Shown here: positions 23,961 to 36,539 of the stretch, piece by piece
Layout of the letters: each line of letters begins with the position of its first letter
Numbering within the stretch: position 1 is the stretch's first letter
From: Dryococelus australis
Taxonomy: Eukaryota; Arthropoda; Insecta; Phasmatodea; Phasmatidae
Assembly: GCA_029891345.1 (NCBI GenBank)
Contig: CM057009.1
Location: forward strand, 302,041,466-302,105,465
DNA: 64,000 bases
Reading direction: 5' to 3'
The notes under the pieces: model-generated
The model's input: the letters and a program-made list of their open reading frames with translations, nothing else
The model's database searches: none
Told to the model about the DNA's origin: nothing
Program-made: the position numbers and the translations under genes

Positions 23961-24415
23961 ACTGTAATACCACTATGAATAGGAGTACAAAATTCTCCCA
24001 ATTTTTCCTATTACATGGCTTTGGAGCTGTCCAGCCATGTCACATCGTAGCCCATGCATTTTCGCAGTGTGCAGCAGACCGACGTGAGTAACTCCACCAA
24101 GCCCGTGAACAAGCTCGTGTGAACCTACTCGAATCTCAAAAACCACAAGAAGAAATTTTTGACAAAAATTTTCGACTCAATAATTTAATAATCGGACAAC
24201 TCGTATGAGTGAAAACCCATGCGAGACAGAAGGCTCTCAACTTCAAATATCAATGTCCGTATCAGATCCACTATACATTCAGCCCATGGACAATTGCGAT
24301 TGAAATAAAGAAACGAGGGCAAACAAAGGTTGACACGGTCTATACCGGAAACATTAAACTTACTAATATAAGACATTAATATAATTATGTGTGTTACAGG
24401 TTATGCGACACCGCA

Positions 24416-26088
24416 ATGGGAAAGACAATTGTGGGGCTGCTGCTGTTCATCACGTTCCACACAGTGTCGGCATCCAGGAACTCACTTATTCAAGACGCAC
24501 AATGGCATTTATTTCCAAGAAATTTCTCCGGATATTCAATATGAAGAGATCATTCCCCTGGCCTACTCTATACAGCTGCACCAACCTGCCGTTCCCAGCA
24601 ATGTTGACGTGTGGTATCACCAGGCCTGTACCACCAAGAACACTACTGTCTGCAAAAACGCTAAACATTTGCGCCAATTTTTCAGCGAAACAATTCAAAA
24701 TTTTGTACAAGAAATTATATCCGACGTTTCCTTGTCAAATAAAAGAAAATGTGGCATTACCTTCCGTGGAGATGACGCACGGTGCTGCGACATTCTCACG
24801 ACCCATCACAAAAATCCCTCCTCACTAATGAAGAATCACTAGCCTTGAAATTAAATGAGTTGTAAAATAATGTTATCACATCTAATCAACCTTAATATTA
24901 CAATACATAGAGTTTCACAAATAAAGGGACAAGACGAGAACAAGGTAAATGATCTTAGTAGAAACATAGGGGCGATGTCACGTCAAATGAATAATCAAAA
25001 TAGAGAAATAGAGTCCTCGCTATCTAATTTCAATTACTCACTAGTAGAGAGCTGGAAATAATAAATAATGTTGTTAACAAACTGAGCATTAGCACGTATA
25101 TCCAGCAATTTCAACAGAAATATTTACCACTTGAAGCCGTGTCAAAAGAAATATTAAAGCCAGATCTCCTTAAGTTACACGAACAAGTCTATGCCCCCCT
25201 AGGCTTAGAATTTAATATCCCTACCAAAGATATGTTAAAATAATACACATCCCCATTAACCAAACGCATGCTATTGCCTACTCAAATGATAAAAATACAG
25301 GTTCTACGAGAACGTCCCTTACCAATATAATAACTAAACATTCATTGTAGGAACCCCTTCCGACATAATAGCGATTGACATTACAACGCAAGAAACTAGG
25401 GAACTTTAAGATACACCCGAACAAGTCAAAGGCATCTATTTCCTCTCCAAGCAAATAGTTAACAAACCCACAATCAAATTGTTTGAAGGCTGCAATTTAT
25501 CTCAATGATCTTCAAAGATTGTTCCAAAACTGTACATTTCAATGCGAGCCAGGAAATTCACTATCTGTTCACGCGATCGAACCACAACACTACGTGATAA
25601 CAAACACACCTGGCGAAATGGTACTTAGACGTAACAACAAGATGCTCAGCAAAGTAATCCACAACCCTAAGGTAGGGACTATAGAAATTCATGTACCTTG
25701 CGGCTGTGAAATCACCTCAGACAAAGTAACTATTATTAAAGCCAACCACTAGTAGTCTTATGTGTTATGTAGCCAGTACATTGGCTACATAACAACGAAT
25801 CGAGGCACAGCAGTTGAAACAAGTGAAGGCATTTCTTTTTGTTCAGTAAATTATACTATTAAGGTTAAGTGGAAGATTACTCATGCAGAACTCCCCACTA
25901 TAACGTACTCCAAGACTATATTTGCATTTCATCAGACACATGTGTTCTCTGTGTTAGCTCAGGAACACTATATTTGTATCAGCTTTTCGTCTATTATCAT
26001 TCTAACGATAGCATTAGCAGGAATATACTACGAGCTTATTAAGATTGCAATATTGATAAATAGCATGGCGAAAGCAGCACAGCCATAA
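24416..26088 (+). pseudogene. env-like glycoprotein region
   Basis: A start at 24,416 opens with a hydrophobic signal-peptide-like stretch (IVGLLLFITFHTVSA). A possible splice acceptor (GTGTTACAG) lies just upstream, as needed for a spliced env message. The frame then shifts. Broken parts follow: a Cys-containing ectodomain, a helical part near 24,860-25,240, a Cys-rich block at 25,480-25,752 (CTFQCEPG, VPCGCEI), and near 26,000 a transmembrane-like ISFSSIIILTIALAGIYY with a short tail. There are at least four frame breaks. Such a protein would sit on the surface of the particle. The env family was not identified. Confidence 0.6.
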
Positions 26089-27832
26089 TTTTTCAGGCAG
26101 ATTAGTGATAGCTGTGGACGCTTCCACTTTGTAATTAAGGAAGCAAAAAAAAATGCCATGTCATTATTAACGGAGAATACTTAACTGTGCTCAGAAAATA
26201 TAGGACGTATAAAGCATGTGTACACACGTCATCGGAACTTAACACTCAGGCGATTCAAGTCGCCTAGGTGGTTAATTTAGACAAAAGAGGCACATGAAAT
26301 AAGGTAATACTAGTCTTCCACAGGTGTTACAAGAGATCAATGACAACCTGGATTCAGGAAGTTAAGAAAGATTTGGAAAGAAACAATATAAGTGAAGAAA
26401 AAGCAACAGAGAGAGAAATTAAAAAAAAAAAACGAGTGTAAAATGGAAGAATTCCAAGGCAGAAAGGAAAAGAAAACAGGCTCGAAATGGTCCAAGGAGA
26501 GGAAAATGATACACAGTGATAAGATGAAGGAGTACTGGAGGAAGATGAAGGAACAACAAAGGACGAAGCATTGAAATTGGTCCGTGGTCCCTAGAAGACC
26601 CTAATGGAAAAAGAAGATGCAGAAATATATATTATTTTGGTAGCACAGTGCAGATTTCAGGCAGGGCACATGCAAAGTTTTTAGCATGGCAGACGATTGA
26701 GTAACACAGTGCTACCTAGGTGTCAGAGTTACAAAGCACTGAAAACATTGCTGCAATGGAAGGCACAGTAGAGCAGCAAAGAAACGAAAGAGAGCAGCAG
26801 GTACACACTCAGCTTTCTGCAGTACCACTTTCGCGCACTAGAATGTGCTCGATGTAAAATATCAAGCCGTGTGATGAGGCACGACATAAATAAAGTTCGG
26901 GGCCCCAATAATATAAATATTATCTGTTCTTATAACTATTACGTAAGGATATGCTCGCAAATGTATATACCCAGAATTTCAAATATCTGTCTGTAAATAT
27001 AAATGTCACTTAAGCATAATTATGTAGTATAACACCATATTGTAAAAGGCAAAGTCTCATATATATATTTTTTTATGTTACAAAACATGCAATGGTAATT
27101 ACTTAACTTCCCAAGACTGATATGAAATCACAGAGCTATTGTCGAATGTTGTGTTCCTTAAGAGTGTTCTACCTTATTCCCAACCTAACGTGTTCGACGC
27201 CGGGTTTAATATTAAAATTTCCAATTTTTAACGGGATTATACTTTCAAAGTGGAGTCGAGCACTACCTTCCCCATCCTGTTGAACCAACACTAAAACAAT
27301 TGTGGCCGCCAACTAATTTTAGGATTAGTCACTTATTGAATTCCATTGTATATCAGGTATAAATTGTTATTATAAATTATTGATCAATTTTGATATGTCC
27401 TGTCATTAGTAATAACCTTTACAACAGTAGTAAGTAAACGAATCACAGAACATGTATATGAATAGAACCATAAAAGGCTACGAATACTTGTATTATAATA
27501 GGGATAGGCACAATAGTATAACATGTGACGAACATTATCATACTTGGCAATCCAGAGATACATTCACCAGATGTAAATAAAAAATATTTCAATGTATATA
27601 AATATTGCAAACATATTCATGATATGCGATGTAAATAGTACCTAGACTGAGAAAGTACTGACAAACCGAAACAGCCTTCGGATAAAAAAAATTGTAGTGT
27701 GCTTAGCTTTTGAAATGTATAAAAATCCTGTAAAATAATACCATGTAATACAAATTAACTCATGTAGAACCATATTGTTCTTAAAAATAAACACAAATGA
27801 TCTAGCATTGCCATTCTTAAGGCGGCCAGTTA
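26089..27832 (+). other. Retroelement 3' non-coding stretch
   Basis: 1.7 kb without a plausible gene. A Lys/Glu-rich short frame at 26,392-26,574 is low-complexity. A purine-rich run (AAGGCGGCCAG) just before 27,833 could be the polypurine tract. Confidence 0.5.
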
Positions 27833-28095
27833 TGTAATGAAAGCCTGACCCTGCATGCCTGACACCACGTTAGGGAGTCTACAAATTGAAGGGCGAGGAA
27901 ATCACTCAGTCTGTAACACTAATATCATTGTCACTACGTCTATGAAAAGCTTTTTTCGGTGGGCTCCACGACTATAACAGGGCTTGGCCACCCAATGTAC
28001 TGCAACTTCGCCTCCTGGCCCGATCGCATGACCTGACCCAGACGATCCTCCGCACCGTTCAACAACATGCTCCAGATGAGGGCGCCTGGATGCTC

Positions 28096-28143
<48 letters not shown>

Positions 28144-28273
28144 CTTGCTATGGCTGGCTCCTATGAGGGTTGCTCAGCGGCGCGCTGAGGCAAGTCACAA
28201 TGCGACCTCGGCCAACCGAGCTTTGTTTAAAATAACACATACCGGGGGATTGAAAGCGAGGTCAAGAAAGGAG

Positions 28274-28280
28274 TATAAAA
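28274..28280 (+). promoter_or_regulatory. LTR TATA box
   Basis: TATAAAA in GGAGTATAAAAGTTCAGAG, within the GC-rich U3 part of the LTR. Transcription would start about 25-30 bp downstream. Confidence 0.7.
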
Positions 28281-28649
28281 GTTCAGAGCGATGGCAGCTC
28301 TGGGTGCAATCTTGCCTGCCACTGTCGGAGGGTCTGCCCGAGGACAACGAGACGAGAGGATCGCAGCCCGTGGTCCGCCTTCGACATCCCACGAGCCCGC
28401 CGTCGATAGAGCTGCTGCGAGACTACGATGGCGAAAGGACGACCTAAGGCAATCTAGGGCGCGGGACTTGTGATGGCTTTGAGCTCCTTCTGAGTTTAGA
28501 TTCGCCTTAATAACGTTAAGCTATCTTGAGATTGATTACGGGCATCAGTGCTTCTTGCAAGGATATTAACAGTCGCGACCTTTTCTCATTCTATCTGATT
28601 GATTGTAGAAACTGAGAGTTGCTTGAGACACTTATTAAATGTAATATTT

Positions 28650-28655
28650 AATAAA
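28650..28655 (+). promoter_or_regulatory. LTR polyadenylation signal
   Basis: AATAAA about 95 bp before the LTR end, 370 bp after the TATA box, as expected at the R region. Confidence 0.65.
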
Positions 28656-28750
28656 AGTAGTCTTTTGTATCTCAGTGCTTTTCCTTTGAGCTGCCCTTGT
28701 TCCCCATTGTTAATGCGTGGCCTGATTAATCCTCAGGACAGGTCACAGCA

Positions 28751-30439
28751 CTATGTTTGCACATTGAAGCCAGCCCATTGGTAAAATTGTAACCCAGTCC
28801 TCGATCATTGTTATTTTAATATTCACAGTATGTCACATAGGGCGGGAGTGCAGTGACCCTCCCAAAGTGCGGTTGCCAGACGCTGGAAAGCGGGGGGCCT
28901 GGCCTGCAAAGGGGTGTAAGGTGTATTGGGGGAGACATTGCTCACTTCGGCACCTGTTGGGGACATACGATGACTTTCGGGTCAGAGGTGTCTCCTCTCT
29001 TGCTGGAAGGTACAGGAAGGGAGTAAGGACCCATTGATCCTGGATGGTCTCGGTCTTGTCGAGGAGCGGGCCTGTAATGGGCATAAGGCAGTCCGTGGAA
29101 GCTTGGTGACCATGGATAAGATGCCCGGTGTTTTAGTCGTGACGTGTGGAATGACTAAACCTCTTCGATGTGGCAGGTTGGCAGAATTAGCACAGGGTAA
29201 CCAGCCTTTAAATGGGCGTCAGGTGTTCCAGAACTGTGTGGGATAACCAGCGGTAGTGCCCGAGACTATGGGATAGGATCTCCCCGCAAACATATTCATG
29301 CAGAAGGCAACATTAAGTCCATTCCATTCTCCACACGGTGGTTTTGCCCCAAAACGGCGAGAAAGGTTAAATTCCTGGTGGGACATGTTCTCTCGGAGTG
29401 CTTCCTACTACTGTTTGCCCTTGAGAACAAATCTTAGTTTCCGTTTGTATGGTTCATAAATAGTGAAACTATTGCAAATGCTGCCAGAGTAGAGGTCGCT
29501 CACTCACACGCTCACATTTCACTTTTCATGGGGCTAAAGTCACATATCAATGTTGCGGGTCTGCAGGGGGGGGGGGAGGAGACTGGGAAAAGCTGTATTC
29601 ACGCTAGGAATTAAATTTTATCTGTGGTGTGGTTATGTGGAGTGCTAGCAGCTCTTTTTTCTCCATAGGAACTAAAAATGCGCAAATATCATTCAACGAC
29701 CAGTTATCATTTTAGGTGGTATCGGTTTTTAGACTGTGATGGAATGCAGTTTCAGTATTCTCGATGGTGTTTTCAATATACGTATCAGAGAATGATATGA
29801 TTCTCAGATGCATAATGGCACCTCGCACCATGTTGGAATTTTATCTTGGGTTACTGCTGTGAATGGTGATAAATTACATTTTAGTAAATTAAGGATGCAC
29901 ATGTATCTTTCGTGTCATGATTAAAGGTGTTCGCGCTGCTTATTTGAGCGACGGTCTGTATTCTGCATTCGTCAAATCCTTTCGTGTTTTTGAGCACATT
30001 GGGTGAATGAAAATGAAATGCCACAACACTCGCTTATTGCGTTTGCAAATAAAATCGATGGCTCAAATACAAATTTAAACAAAAAAAAAAAGTTTTGTAC
30101 CTATTTTATGAGGTTACATATTACTCCAGCGGCTTGCTACCGGAACAAATACTCCAAATTTGAAAAAAAAAATCACGGGAAAATCCTGCAATTTGTTGTG
30201 CCCTTGCTGTACTTGTGAATCAGATTGGGGCCTTGAATCTGGTCGACTCAGGTGCAAAATTGGGACAACAGCAGTGAAAGGACGTGATCCCTTTCTCCCA
30301 CCGATTGGTCGGTCGTAGCACGATATGACCATACGGGTATAATATCTATGTAAAAATACAAAGGCATAGCTGCAAAGCTATGTAACATCTATATGCGACT
30401 TGAAATGGAATAGCCGAACTTAAAATAACTTACCGGACG
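28751..30439. other. Unassigned interval
   Basis: A GC-richer patch at 28,840-29,350 has short open frames on both strands but no recognised motif. It looks like an old repeat. A G-run occurs at 29,563-29,576. The rest is AT-rich with no gene seen. Confidence 0.3.
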
Positions 30440-31375
30440 GAATGCTAAAAAGATGAAGGACGAAAGATGGTATTCATCCATTTCACACATCAGATGATAA
30501 ACTGGCGAGGGCGACTGTTTTCACATTAACTCATTTCCCCCCACTAGCGTGCACTCTGGTGGACAGTGTTGGAAAATCAGAGAGGAAGTAGTTTATTATT
30601 AAGGGAGGGAGAATAATTGGTAGGATGATAGTGGTGGGATGAGCAGTAACAGAAATAATACCCAATGAAGTACAGGCTAAATTGAGTTGAACGAGGGAAG
30701 GTGGTCACCTTGATTAGGGCCGAGAGAAATGAGGGGTGTGCGGAGTGTGTGAGAAAAAGGTGAGAGAGGGACGTGGGAGTGGTCGGGTCTGATGTAAAAC
30801 AAATAACATTTTTGAGGGGTGGGGCGAAATAATGACAACTAAACTAATAATATTAACAAACAGTTATTAGTGGCAAAGCGTAAAGGATAGCCAAGGGGAG
30901 GGGGTGTGATGTAAATCCAATGAGATGTTAGAGGGGGATAATAAAACAGTGTGGTGGGGGTGAATGGGGTCGAGCTAGTGGTTTAGGTCAGCCTACTGCT
31001 GGTTTTTGTGTCGTAAGTATGTGTGCTGTCTCATCTTTCTTTCGAAACCCAGTCTTCCAGTTTGTAATTCTCGGTTTTTTTTTTTTTCAAAATTATTTTG
31101 AAAATATTTTTGAATTTTTTAAAATAAAACAATATATATATATATAAACTTTGGGAAAATTTTTATACGATTTCAAAAATTTATTTATAATTTTTGGGAG
31201 TATTTTAGTTTAATGTTATTAAAAGTTTCAAACATATGGTCAAAGACATGTGTGCAAGGTCAATATTAAGGTCTCCCACATCCAAGATGGCGGGGCGGTC
31301 AAAAAACATCACAATGTGATGGCCGGCCAGTGCCCTGTGCCTTTATGCCAGACACTACCACATCATTCTACTGAA
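30440..31375 (-). repeat. Long-arm element family, right-hand arm
   Basis: The inner part (about 30,720-31,020) is purine-rich with GTGGGGGTGAATGGGGTC and TCAGCCTACTGCTGG. The latter matches the reverse complement of the 37,000-37,050 part of the arm at 36.5 kb. It is followed by an AT-rich block, CAAGGTCAATATTAAGGTC, CATCCAAGATGGCGGGG and GATGGCCGGCCAGTGCCC, matching the outer segments at 0.8-1.0 and 43.3 kb. The element body would lie to the left. No gene of it was recognised there. Confidence 0.55.
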
Positions 31376-31789
31376 CATGTTAAGAATAATCACCACATAC
31401 ACAGGATTAATTCAATCCAGCAAGAGAAACCATGATAACACATGAAGATATGTGCCGAAGTTTGTTAAATTTATGATGGAGAACATAATGATGAAAAATT
31501 GCTGCATCCTCTAACTTCAGAATTAAATAAATAAATAATATATATATGTTTTCAAAGTCAAAAAATAACATCCCGACAGCAAAATTATCAGGAGGAGATA
31601 TAATTATAAGGGTATGGTGGTACCACTTGTATTGCTTGGTGAAATTTTATAAGATCTGTAGGTCTTCTGCTGTAAAGCAAATCCAAGAGTTCATAGGAAC
31701 AATAACATATTGAAATAGTCGCACGAACACACAGAGGAAGTAACTGCTGGTAATTATTTGCCTGGTATAAAAGCTCCAGCATTGTACAC
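31376..31789. other. Unassigned interval
   Basis: AT-rich, no gene seen. It ends in the GTACACCAGT/ACTGGTGTAC inverted repeat at the Tc1 boundary. Confidence 0.4.
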
Positions 31790-33302
31790 CAGTACACTGG
31801 TGTACAAACATTAAGGACAAAGTTAAGAACTTAACATAACAGCAGAACAAGCAGAAAGAAGTGACCGAAAAGCTGATCAGGATAGAGCTTAGCAACCTGT
31901 ACATTACAGCATGCATATTTATACAGCTTGACACACAATGTGGGCTTGTGCGAAGAGTACAAATTATGAGCACAGTGTACACTCAGTGTTGCAGTGGAAG
32001 GTGTTCCAAATTATCATAGGTTTAAAAGACGTCGAGTGGTTATGTTATGTTGATATATACAAGAGACTGTCCCGTTGACAACATCCGTACGATTTTAACA
32101 GAGTCCGAATTCCTCGGAAGTTGAAAGAATATTGAAGCATGGCGGTGTGATTGAGGATATTGGATTCGCACACAAAATCGTAACACGAACTGGATGGCAT
32201 TTAGAACGACAGGGAAAGCTATACGAAGGGTTAGTAGTGGTGGTCCACGAGCAACCACGGAGATGAACGACCTGTGTATTGTCCTGCAGAACAAGACACA
32301 TGCAGTTCACTACTGGACGGCCGATACTGTGTTTTACCATGACCAGGGTACTACTTACAGGTGATTTGTTCGTTGGGTGCCAGTATGGCATGTGCCATTG
32401 ACGCCCAACCTTCGGATAAGGCATTTTCTGCGGTGAAGGGAACACAAGTGCTTGGATCTCAGCAACTGGGTTGAATGCTCTTTATCGATTAAAGCAGTTT
32501 TAATCTCACATACGAATCCGAAAGTCTATAAATATGAAGGTATCAAGTAAAATGCAATCACCTCTTCAACATTGTCAAAAGGCACCGGTTTTAAGGTGGG
32601 GGTGTTCTCGTTTAGAGAGGCATAATGCTTGGTGCCCATAGAGAAAGTCTACATATTCCAAAGAAATTCAGTCAGTGATGATCACTTCTTTACTGAGATT
32701 CTCTTATGTGCAACTTTATCGGGTCACTGCGGATACCGAGATCTTCTTCAAGGATACCAATGCTACATCTCATCGTACAGCAGCTGTTGCCGAAATGTTG
32801 GACAGTGAAACTATTTGGCACATAAACTTGTCTACATGGTCCCCGAACCGAAATTCAGTTGATTATGTGTGGGAATGTGGTCGGGAGTTGCCTAGCTGCA
32901 CAACGCCAGCCCCCAGAAACGGCTGTGATCGGCACTACACGTGGAATGGTTCATGATGACTACTGAGCTTGTCGACACCATACTGAGAACCAGCAGGTGG
33001 TGCACATCCTGCATCGCAATCAGAGGTGATCATATTATCTATTGAGGAATTATGTTTTTGCCTGTCGTCTCTCACAAGGATGTGTCTGTCTTCTGTACTG
33101 CTGTACTCGGAACCCACTTTCAAATAATACATATGTTTTGAATCATTTGGAATTGATTCTTGATCAATAATGGTAAACCTACCCTTATCATTACATTTCG
33201 ACGATGATGTAATATGCTTTATACCTATTGAAACACTGCTGAACGACATTTTATGTGAAACCCTGTCCTGTCCTTAGCTTTTGCACACAATTGTACACTG
33301 CA
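31790..33302 (+). mobile_element. Tc1-like transposon, copy 1 (inactive)
   Basis: A transposase remnant is flanked by similar inverted ends. The left has CACTGGTGTACAAACATTAAGGACA. The reverse complement of the right has CAGTGTACAATTGTG, then CTAAGGACA. Length (about 1.5 kb) is usual for Tc1. The left end is part of a 26-bp hairpin (TTGTACACCAGT and ACTGGTGTACAA two bases apart, 31,783-31,808). Confidence 0.75.
32040..33060 (+). pseudogene. Tc1-type transposase
   Basis: Fragments in order: RVSSGGPRATTEMNDL from the DNA-binding to linker region (about 32,225), LFIDXS-like first catalytic region near 32,475, GGGVLV-like near 32,600, then FFKDTNATSHRTAAVAE and INLSTWSPNRNSVDYVWE (32,740-32,875). 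These hold the second Asp region and the position of the final acidic residue, here replaced by Asp in NSVDYVW. The C-terminal RWCTSCIAIRGDHIIY matches the family's end. Frameshifts and stops throughout. Confidence 0.75.
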
Positions 33303-33388
33303 AAACTATTAATTTACATGTCTATTGTGTTTGCCATATAGTGCACACCACAATCGGTTAAAGAGAAATATTTTTTTTTTATTGATAA

Positions 33389-33938
33389 ACAAGATGTTCG
33401 GTAACTACCTGCCGAAATTCAAACCACAGCATCTGTGGGCGAACAGAAACAAGAAACTCTAGTCACAAAATGTTCGGAAAAACGATTTAGTATGTTTAAA
33501 TTGAAGTTTAATTTCGGCAATTGACGCCTAGTGTTTGCTGGCGTATGTATCTGTATGCACTACACGTATAATGACACGATGGCGAACTTTCCATGGCAGT
33601 GCTGAACGCGGCACTCGGTGTTGCCTGTGGGTCGAATGGGTTGCCACTGTCTCACACACAGGCGTCACCGCAGTGGCAGGTGAGCTTTCTTTGCATGGTG
33701 GTCTATGTACAGGCGCTGGCCTCAAGTCGCGCCTCCGCCGTTCGCCTTCATGTCATGCAACGTGTTGTGCACGCCGGTACATACGGCTGCGGACACCTGG
33801 CGTAGTTTTCCGAAATTCCACTTGTATTTAAACATACTAAATGGTCTTTCCGAAAATTTCGTGACTAGAGTTTCTTGTTTTTGTTCGCCCACAGATTACG
33901 TGGTTTGAATTTCGACAGTTATTTTCCAATCATCTTGT
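33389..33938. mobile_element. MITE with ~120-bp inverted ends
   Basis: Left ACAAGATG, CCGAAATTCAAACCAC, TGTGGGCGAAC, CAAGAAACTCTAGTCAC and TTTAGTATGTTTAAAT pair in inverted order with 33,800-33,938. The inner 260 bp is GC-richer (about 33,545-33,800) and shows no transposase. Small size and lack of coding capacity make it a non-autonomous element. The parent family is unknown. Confidence 0.85.
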
Positions 33939-34775
33939 ATGTGCCTCTACAATATTGATAGAAAATATGTTTTTTGTTTGAAGGCGATTAAATAATTGAC
34001 TTAGATTTGGTTTTCATTGGAATAATGAGAATACCACTGCAGCATTCCTAGTTTGAAATATATATACATTTATCTTAAACCCCAATATACTTTAAGAGGC
34101 AAATTTATTAATATGTGCTAAAATAAATCTCTCTATCCTTGTTAGTATGGTGGTAATCAATGATTGTTCCTTTGAACCGGCTCAATGGGCATTTTTATTC
34201 CTTATAAGCAATGAGGTTGATCAGAATGGTACTCTCACATGCAAGGAAGAAAGGTTTGTTTTAAGGAACTGCACCAGCATTTTTTTGTGATGAGGATAGG
34301 AAATTACTTTTAAAGACCACTTCCACAGCAGTTGGCCATCAATGAATGTTTACAAACACGGTTGGGTTGATAGGTTTGGAATGCATCTTGTCCGGCTGGT
34401 ATGGAGGCAAGGAACACAGACTATTTAAAATGAATACAGAGTTATTTTCCTCGAGGTTAAAGAATACCGGAATATTGTGTTGTGTACAGGACCGCCTTCC
34501 TTGAAGTGGAGTAAGTGAATTGTCCTTTTACCCTTTATATTCTCAGATTTCCAATATATCAGCATATTTTATTCCGAGGGGATTACAACTTATGTTCAGC
34601 AATTCTTAAGTGTGACTTTACATCAGTATTAATACACGTTCAACTAAAATTAATAAGTAAGGTATGACACCCTCGATGTGCCTATAAATTATTAAAATTC
34701 TAAATTGTCAAGAAGCTTAATTGCGTAATTTATACATAGCTACACGCTATTAGATGTATTATTTAAGTGACTTAC
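33939..34775. other. Unassigned interval
   Basis: AT-rich, no recognised gene. It would be intron or 3' flank of the minus-strand exons that follow. Confidence 0.4.
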
Positions 34776-35086
34776 ATTTCTGGAAATGCAAAGGAAGCCA
34801 GTACGGTTTAGGTCTTCAGTGGCTGTTTGAATCTGTGACATGTTATCTGCGTGCGTTTCCAAACTCTCAGCATCAGAACCTTCGAGCTGCTCACTATATT
34901 CAGTGACCTGGGTTTCCATGGTACTATTAATCTCGACAGGTGTTGAGAAGTTCGAGCCTGCCTCGTCCTCTTCCGAGGCGCTCTCATCTCCATCATAAAA
35001 TGTAGAAAGCAGAATGGCAACAGGCAAAGCGGTTTTGAATTGGCCAGGATTTGTAGCCATATCACAGATGGCAGAAAAACCATATT
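34776..35086 (-). CDS. Host gene exon B (acidic, Ser/Thr-rich protein)
   Basis: On the minus strand, acceptor CATTTCTTACAG precedes base 35,086 and donor GTAAGT follows base 34,776. The 311-bp exon is open in the phase set by exon A. It reads GFSAICDMATNPGQFKTALP, a hydrophobic VAILLSTFY, then an acidic Glu/Asp/Ser-rich stretch (DGDESASEEDEAG) to the donor. Intact splice sites on both exons and phase agreement across the intron make this the best host-gene signal in the window. No domain was recognised. Acidic Ser-rich stretches are common in nuclear or adaptor proteins, but no function is claimed. Further exons must lie outside or among the repeats. Confidence 0.6.
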
Positions 35087-35394
35087 CTGTAAGAAATGAA
35101 AAGTCTGGTTATAATCTATTAGTCTCTATATATTCAGAAATAAGGAAAACATGTAAATAAGGAACAATTTTTTCATCTAACTGTGAATATTTATACAGGC
35201 AGAAAAGTTGTTTTCTTGGCGAACTTTTGGAAATATGATCATGAATTTGGAGTTTGTAACCGCCAATTCGAACTTAATAACGAAACCAATAGATACATGA
35301 GCATACAAATCTGATACCCTGTGATTCAATGAATACATTTTGAAGTGCCTATGTTTTCAGATACGCCCTTTCAAATTCTTACAAATGTACATAC

Positions 35395-35579
35395 CTGCAT
35401 ACGATGTTTGAATGTGTTCATACAAAACGACATCATTTAGAGATGTTTCTGGTGACATATCAAAATCAGTTGGTACACTCGATCCATTACTGGCATCACT
35501 CAATTGTAAACTAGTATCCCCGGTAGAATCAGGCAATGTAGAATCATTTTTTGTAGTGTTGGATGTATCTCCAGGATAA
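35395..35579 (-). CDS. Host gene exon A (acidic, Ser/Thr-rich protein)
   Basis: A 185-bp exon with acceptor TTTTTTTGTTGCAG and donor GCAG|GTATGT. It is open throughout and reads YPGDTSNTTKNDSTLPDSTG, later DFDMSPETSLNDVV and YEHIQTSYA. It ends one base into a codon that exon B completes without a break, after a 308-bp intron. Strong Ser/Thr/Asp content continues into exon B. The upstream part of the gene was not found within 1 kb. Confidence 0.6.
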
Positions 35580-36539
35580 CTGCAACAAAAAAAATCTAAG
35601 TTTGTTTCATTATTCATTAATTTATCTTCCTTCCCATTTGGTAAGGATATTAAATACTGATGTCCATATTTCAATATCCATGATTCAATCCTTTGTTAAG
35701 GGAATTCTGGAGAAGTTAAAATTAATTATACAAATTTGTAATGAAAACTTTTTAAGAGGAAATGAAATCTCTAGCTATACATTTAATTGCGAAATGTCTC
35801 GAATGTTTATAAATTATTAATTGATATTCAAATTAGAGTAAACTGTAATTGACGATCTAATACAGAAGCCACATTGAGCTGAGAAGTATTAGGATATCTA
35901 GGATTTCAACATATAATATCCCTGAGTACACCACCATCATGACGAAGGCGAAAAAATATATTTTCTCTTATTTAGTTTGGCAATATCTCCTATATTCGTA
36001 TAAGAAAAATTACAAATACTTGCTTATTTAAGTGGATGGTTGCAATCTTTCACTGATCTGAAAATTAGGCAAATTGTAATCAAATGTCGGGCAGTATCAT
36101 GACTCGGTGCAAGGAGTAGTATTCGACCATGTTGCCCACTTAAATGGAGTTATTTCCATGGTAACAATTCTCGATAATTATGTTTCATTCTGAAAACTTG
36201 CGCGATCGAAACTATTATTTTTGAAGTCGGAACACTTCATAGGTGAGAAATAACACAACAACCAAATTCTATATTTTGCGTGGATAAGTCAGTAGCATAA
36301 CTGCCATTTATCACCGACTTTGTAGCCAGAATTCATTTCAAAACATCTAGGTAGAATAAAAACTTATAAATACCAACAGAGATGTACAATTATTTGCAAG
36401 AAGAGGAGAAAATATTATAGTAACATTTTTAATGTAAATTTTTTGAGTAAGCATTAGTAATAGGGCATAGGGAAGGCTGGTGCAGCGTCCAGGGTCAGCG
36501 ATCCGGGATCGAGGGGATCCGGTCGCCATCTAGAAATTT
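35580..36539. other. Unassigned interval
   Basis: AT-rich. No gene or repeat recognised. Confidence 0.4.

Larger units (their letters stand above)
17905..28750 (+). mobile_element. Ty3/Gypsy-type LTR retroelement with env-like region (inactive)
   Basis: The plus-strand order is 5' LTR remnant, gag, protease, reverse transcriptase, RNase H, integrase, env-like region, long 3' non-coding stretch and full 3' LTR. Both LTR ends share CTTTGAGCT, then TTGTTAATG, GTGGCCTGATT, ATCCTCAGGACAGGTCACAG. Every reading frame is broken by stops and frameshifts. The 5' LTR keeps only about 80 bp. Total length is about 10.8 kb. Integrase before env, together with an env, is the layout of insect endogenous-retrovirus-like Gypsy elements. 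Confidence 0.85.
27833..28750 (+). repeat. 3' LTR, about 918 bp
   Basis: Begins TGTAATGAAAGCC and ends GGTCACAGCA, giving TG...CA termini. It is GC-richer than its surroundings, holds a GA microsatellite at about 28,099-28,140, a TATA box and a polyadenylation signal. The start is inferred from TG plus the upstream purine run, because the 5' copy is too short to confirm it. Confidence 0.7.

Noticed and set aside
26392-26574. Lys/Glu-rich 60-codon ORF after env
   Set aside because: Low-complexity purine-rich DNA before the LTR.
28145-28473. Open frames in the LTR as genes
   Set aside because: They lie between the LTR TATA box and polyadenylation signal. GC-rich non-coding DNA explains them.
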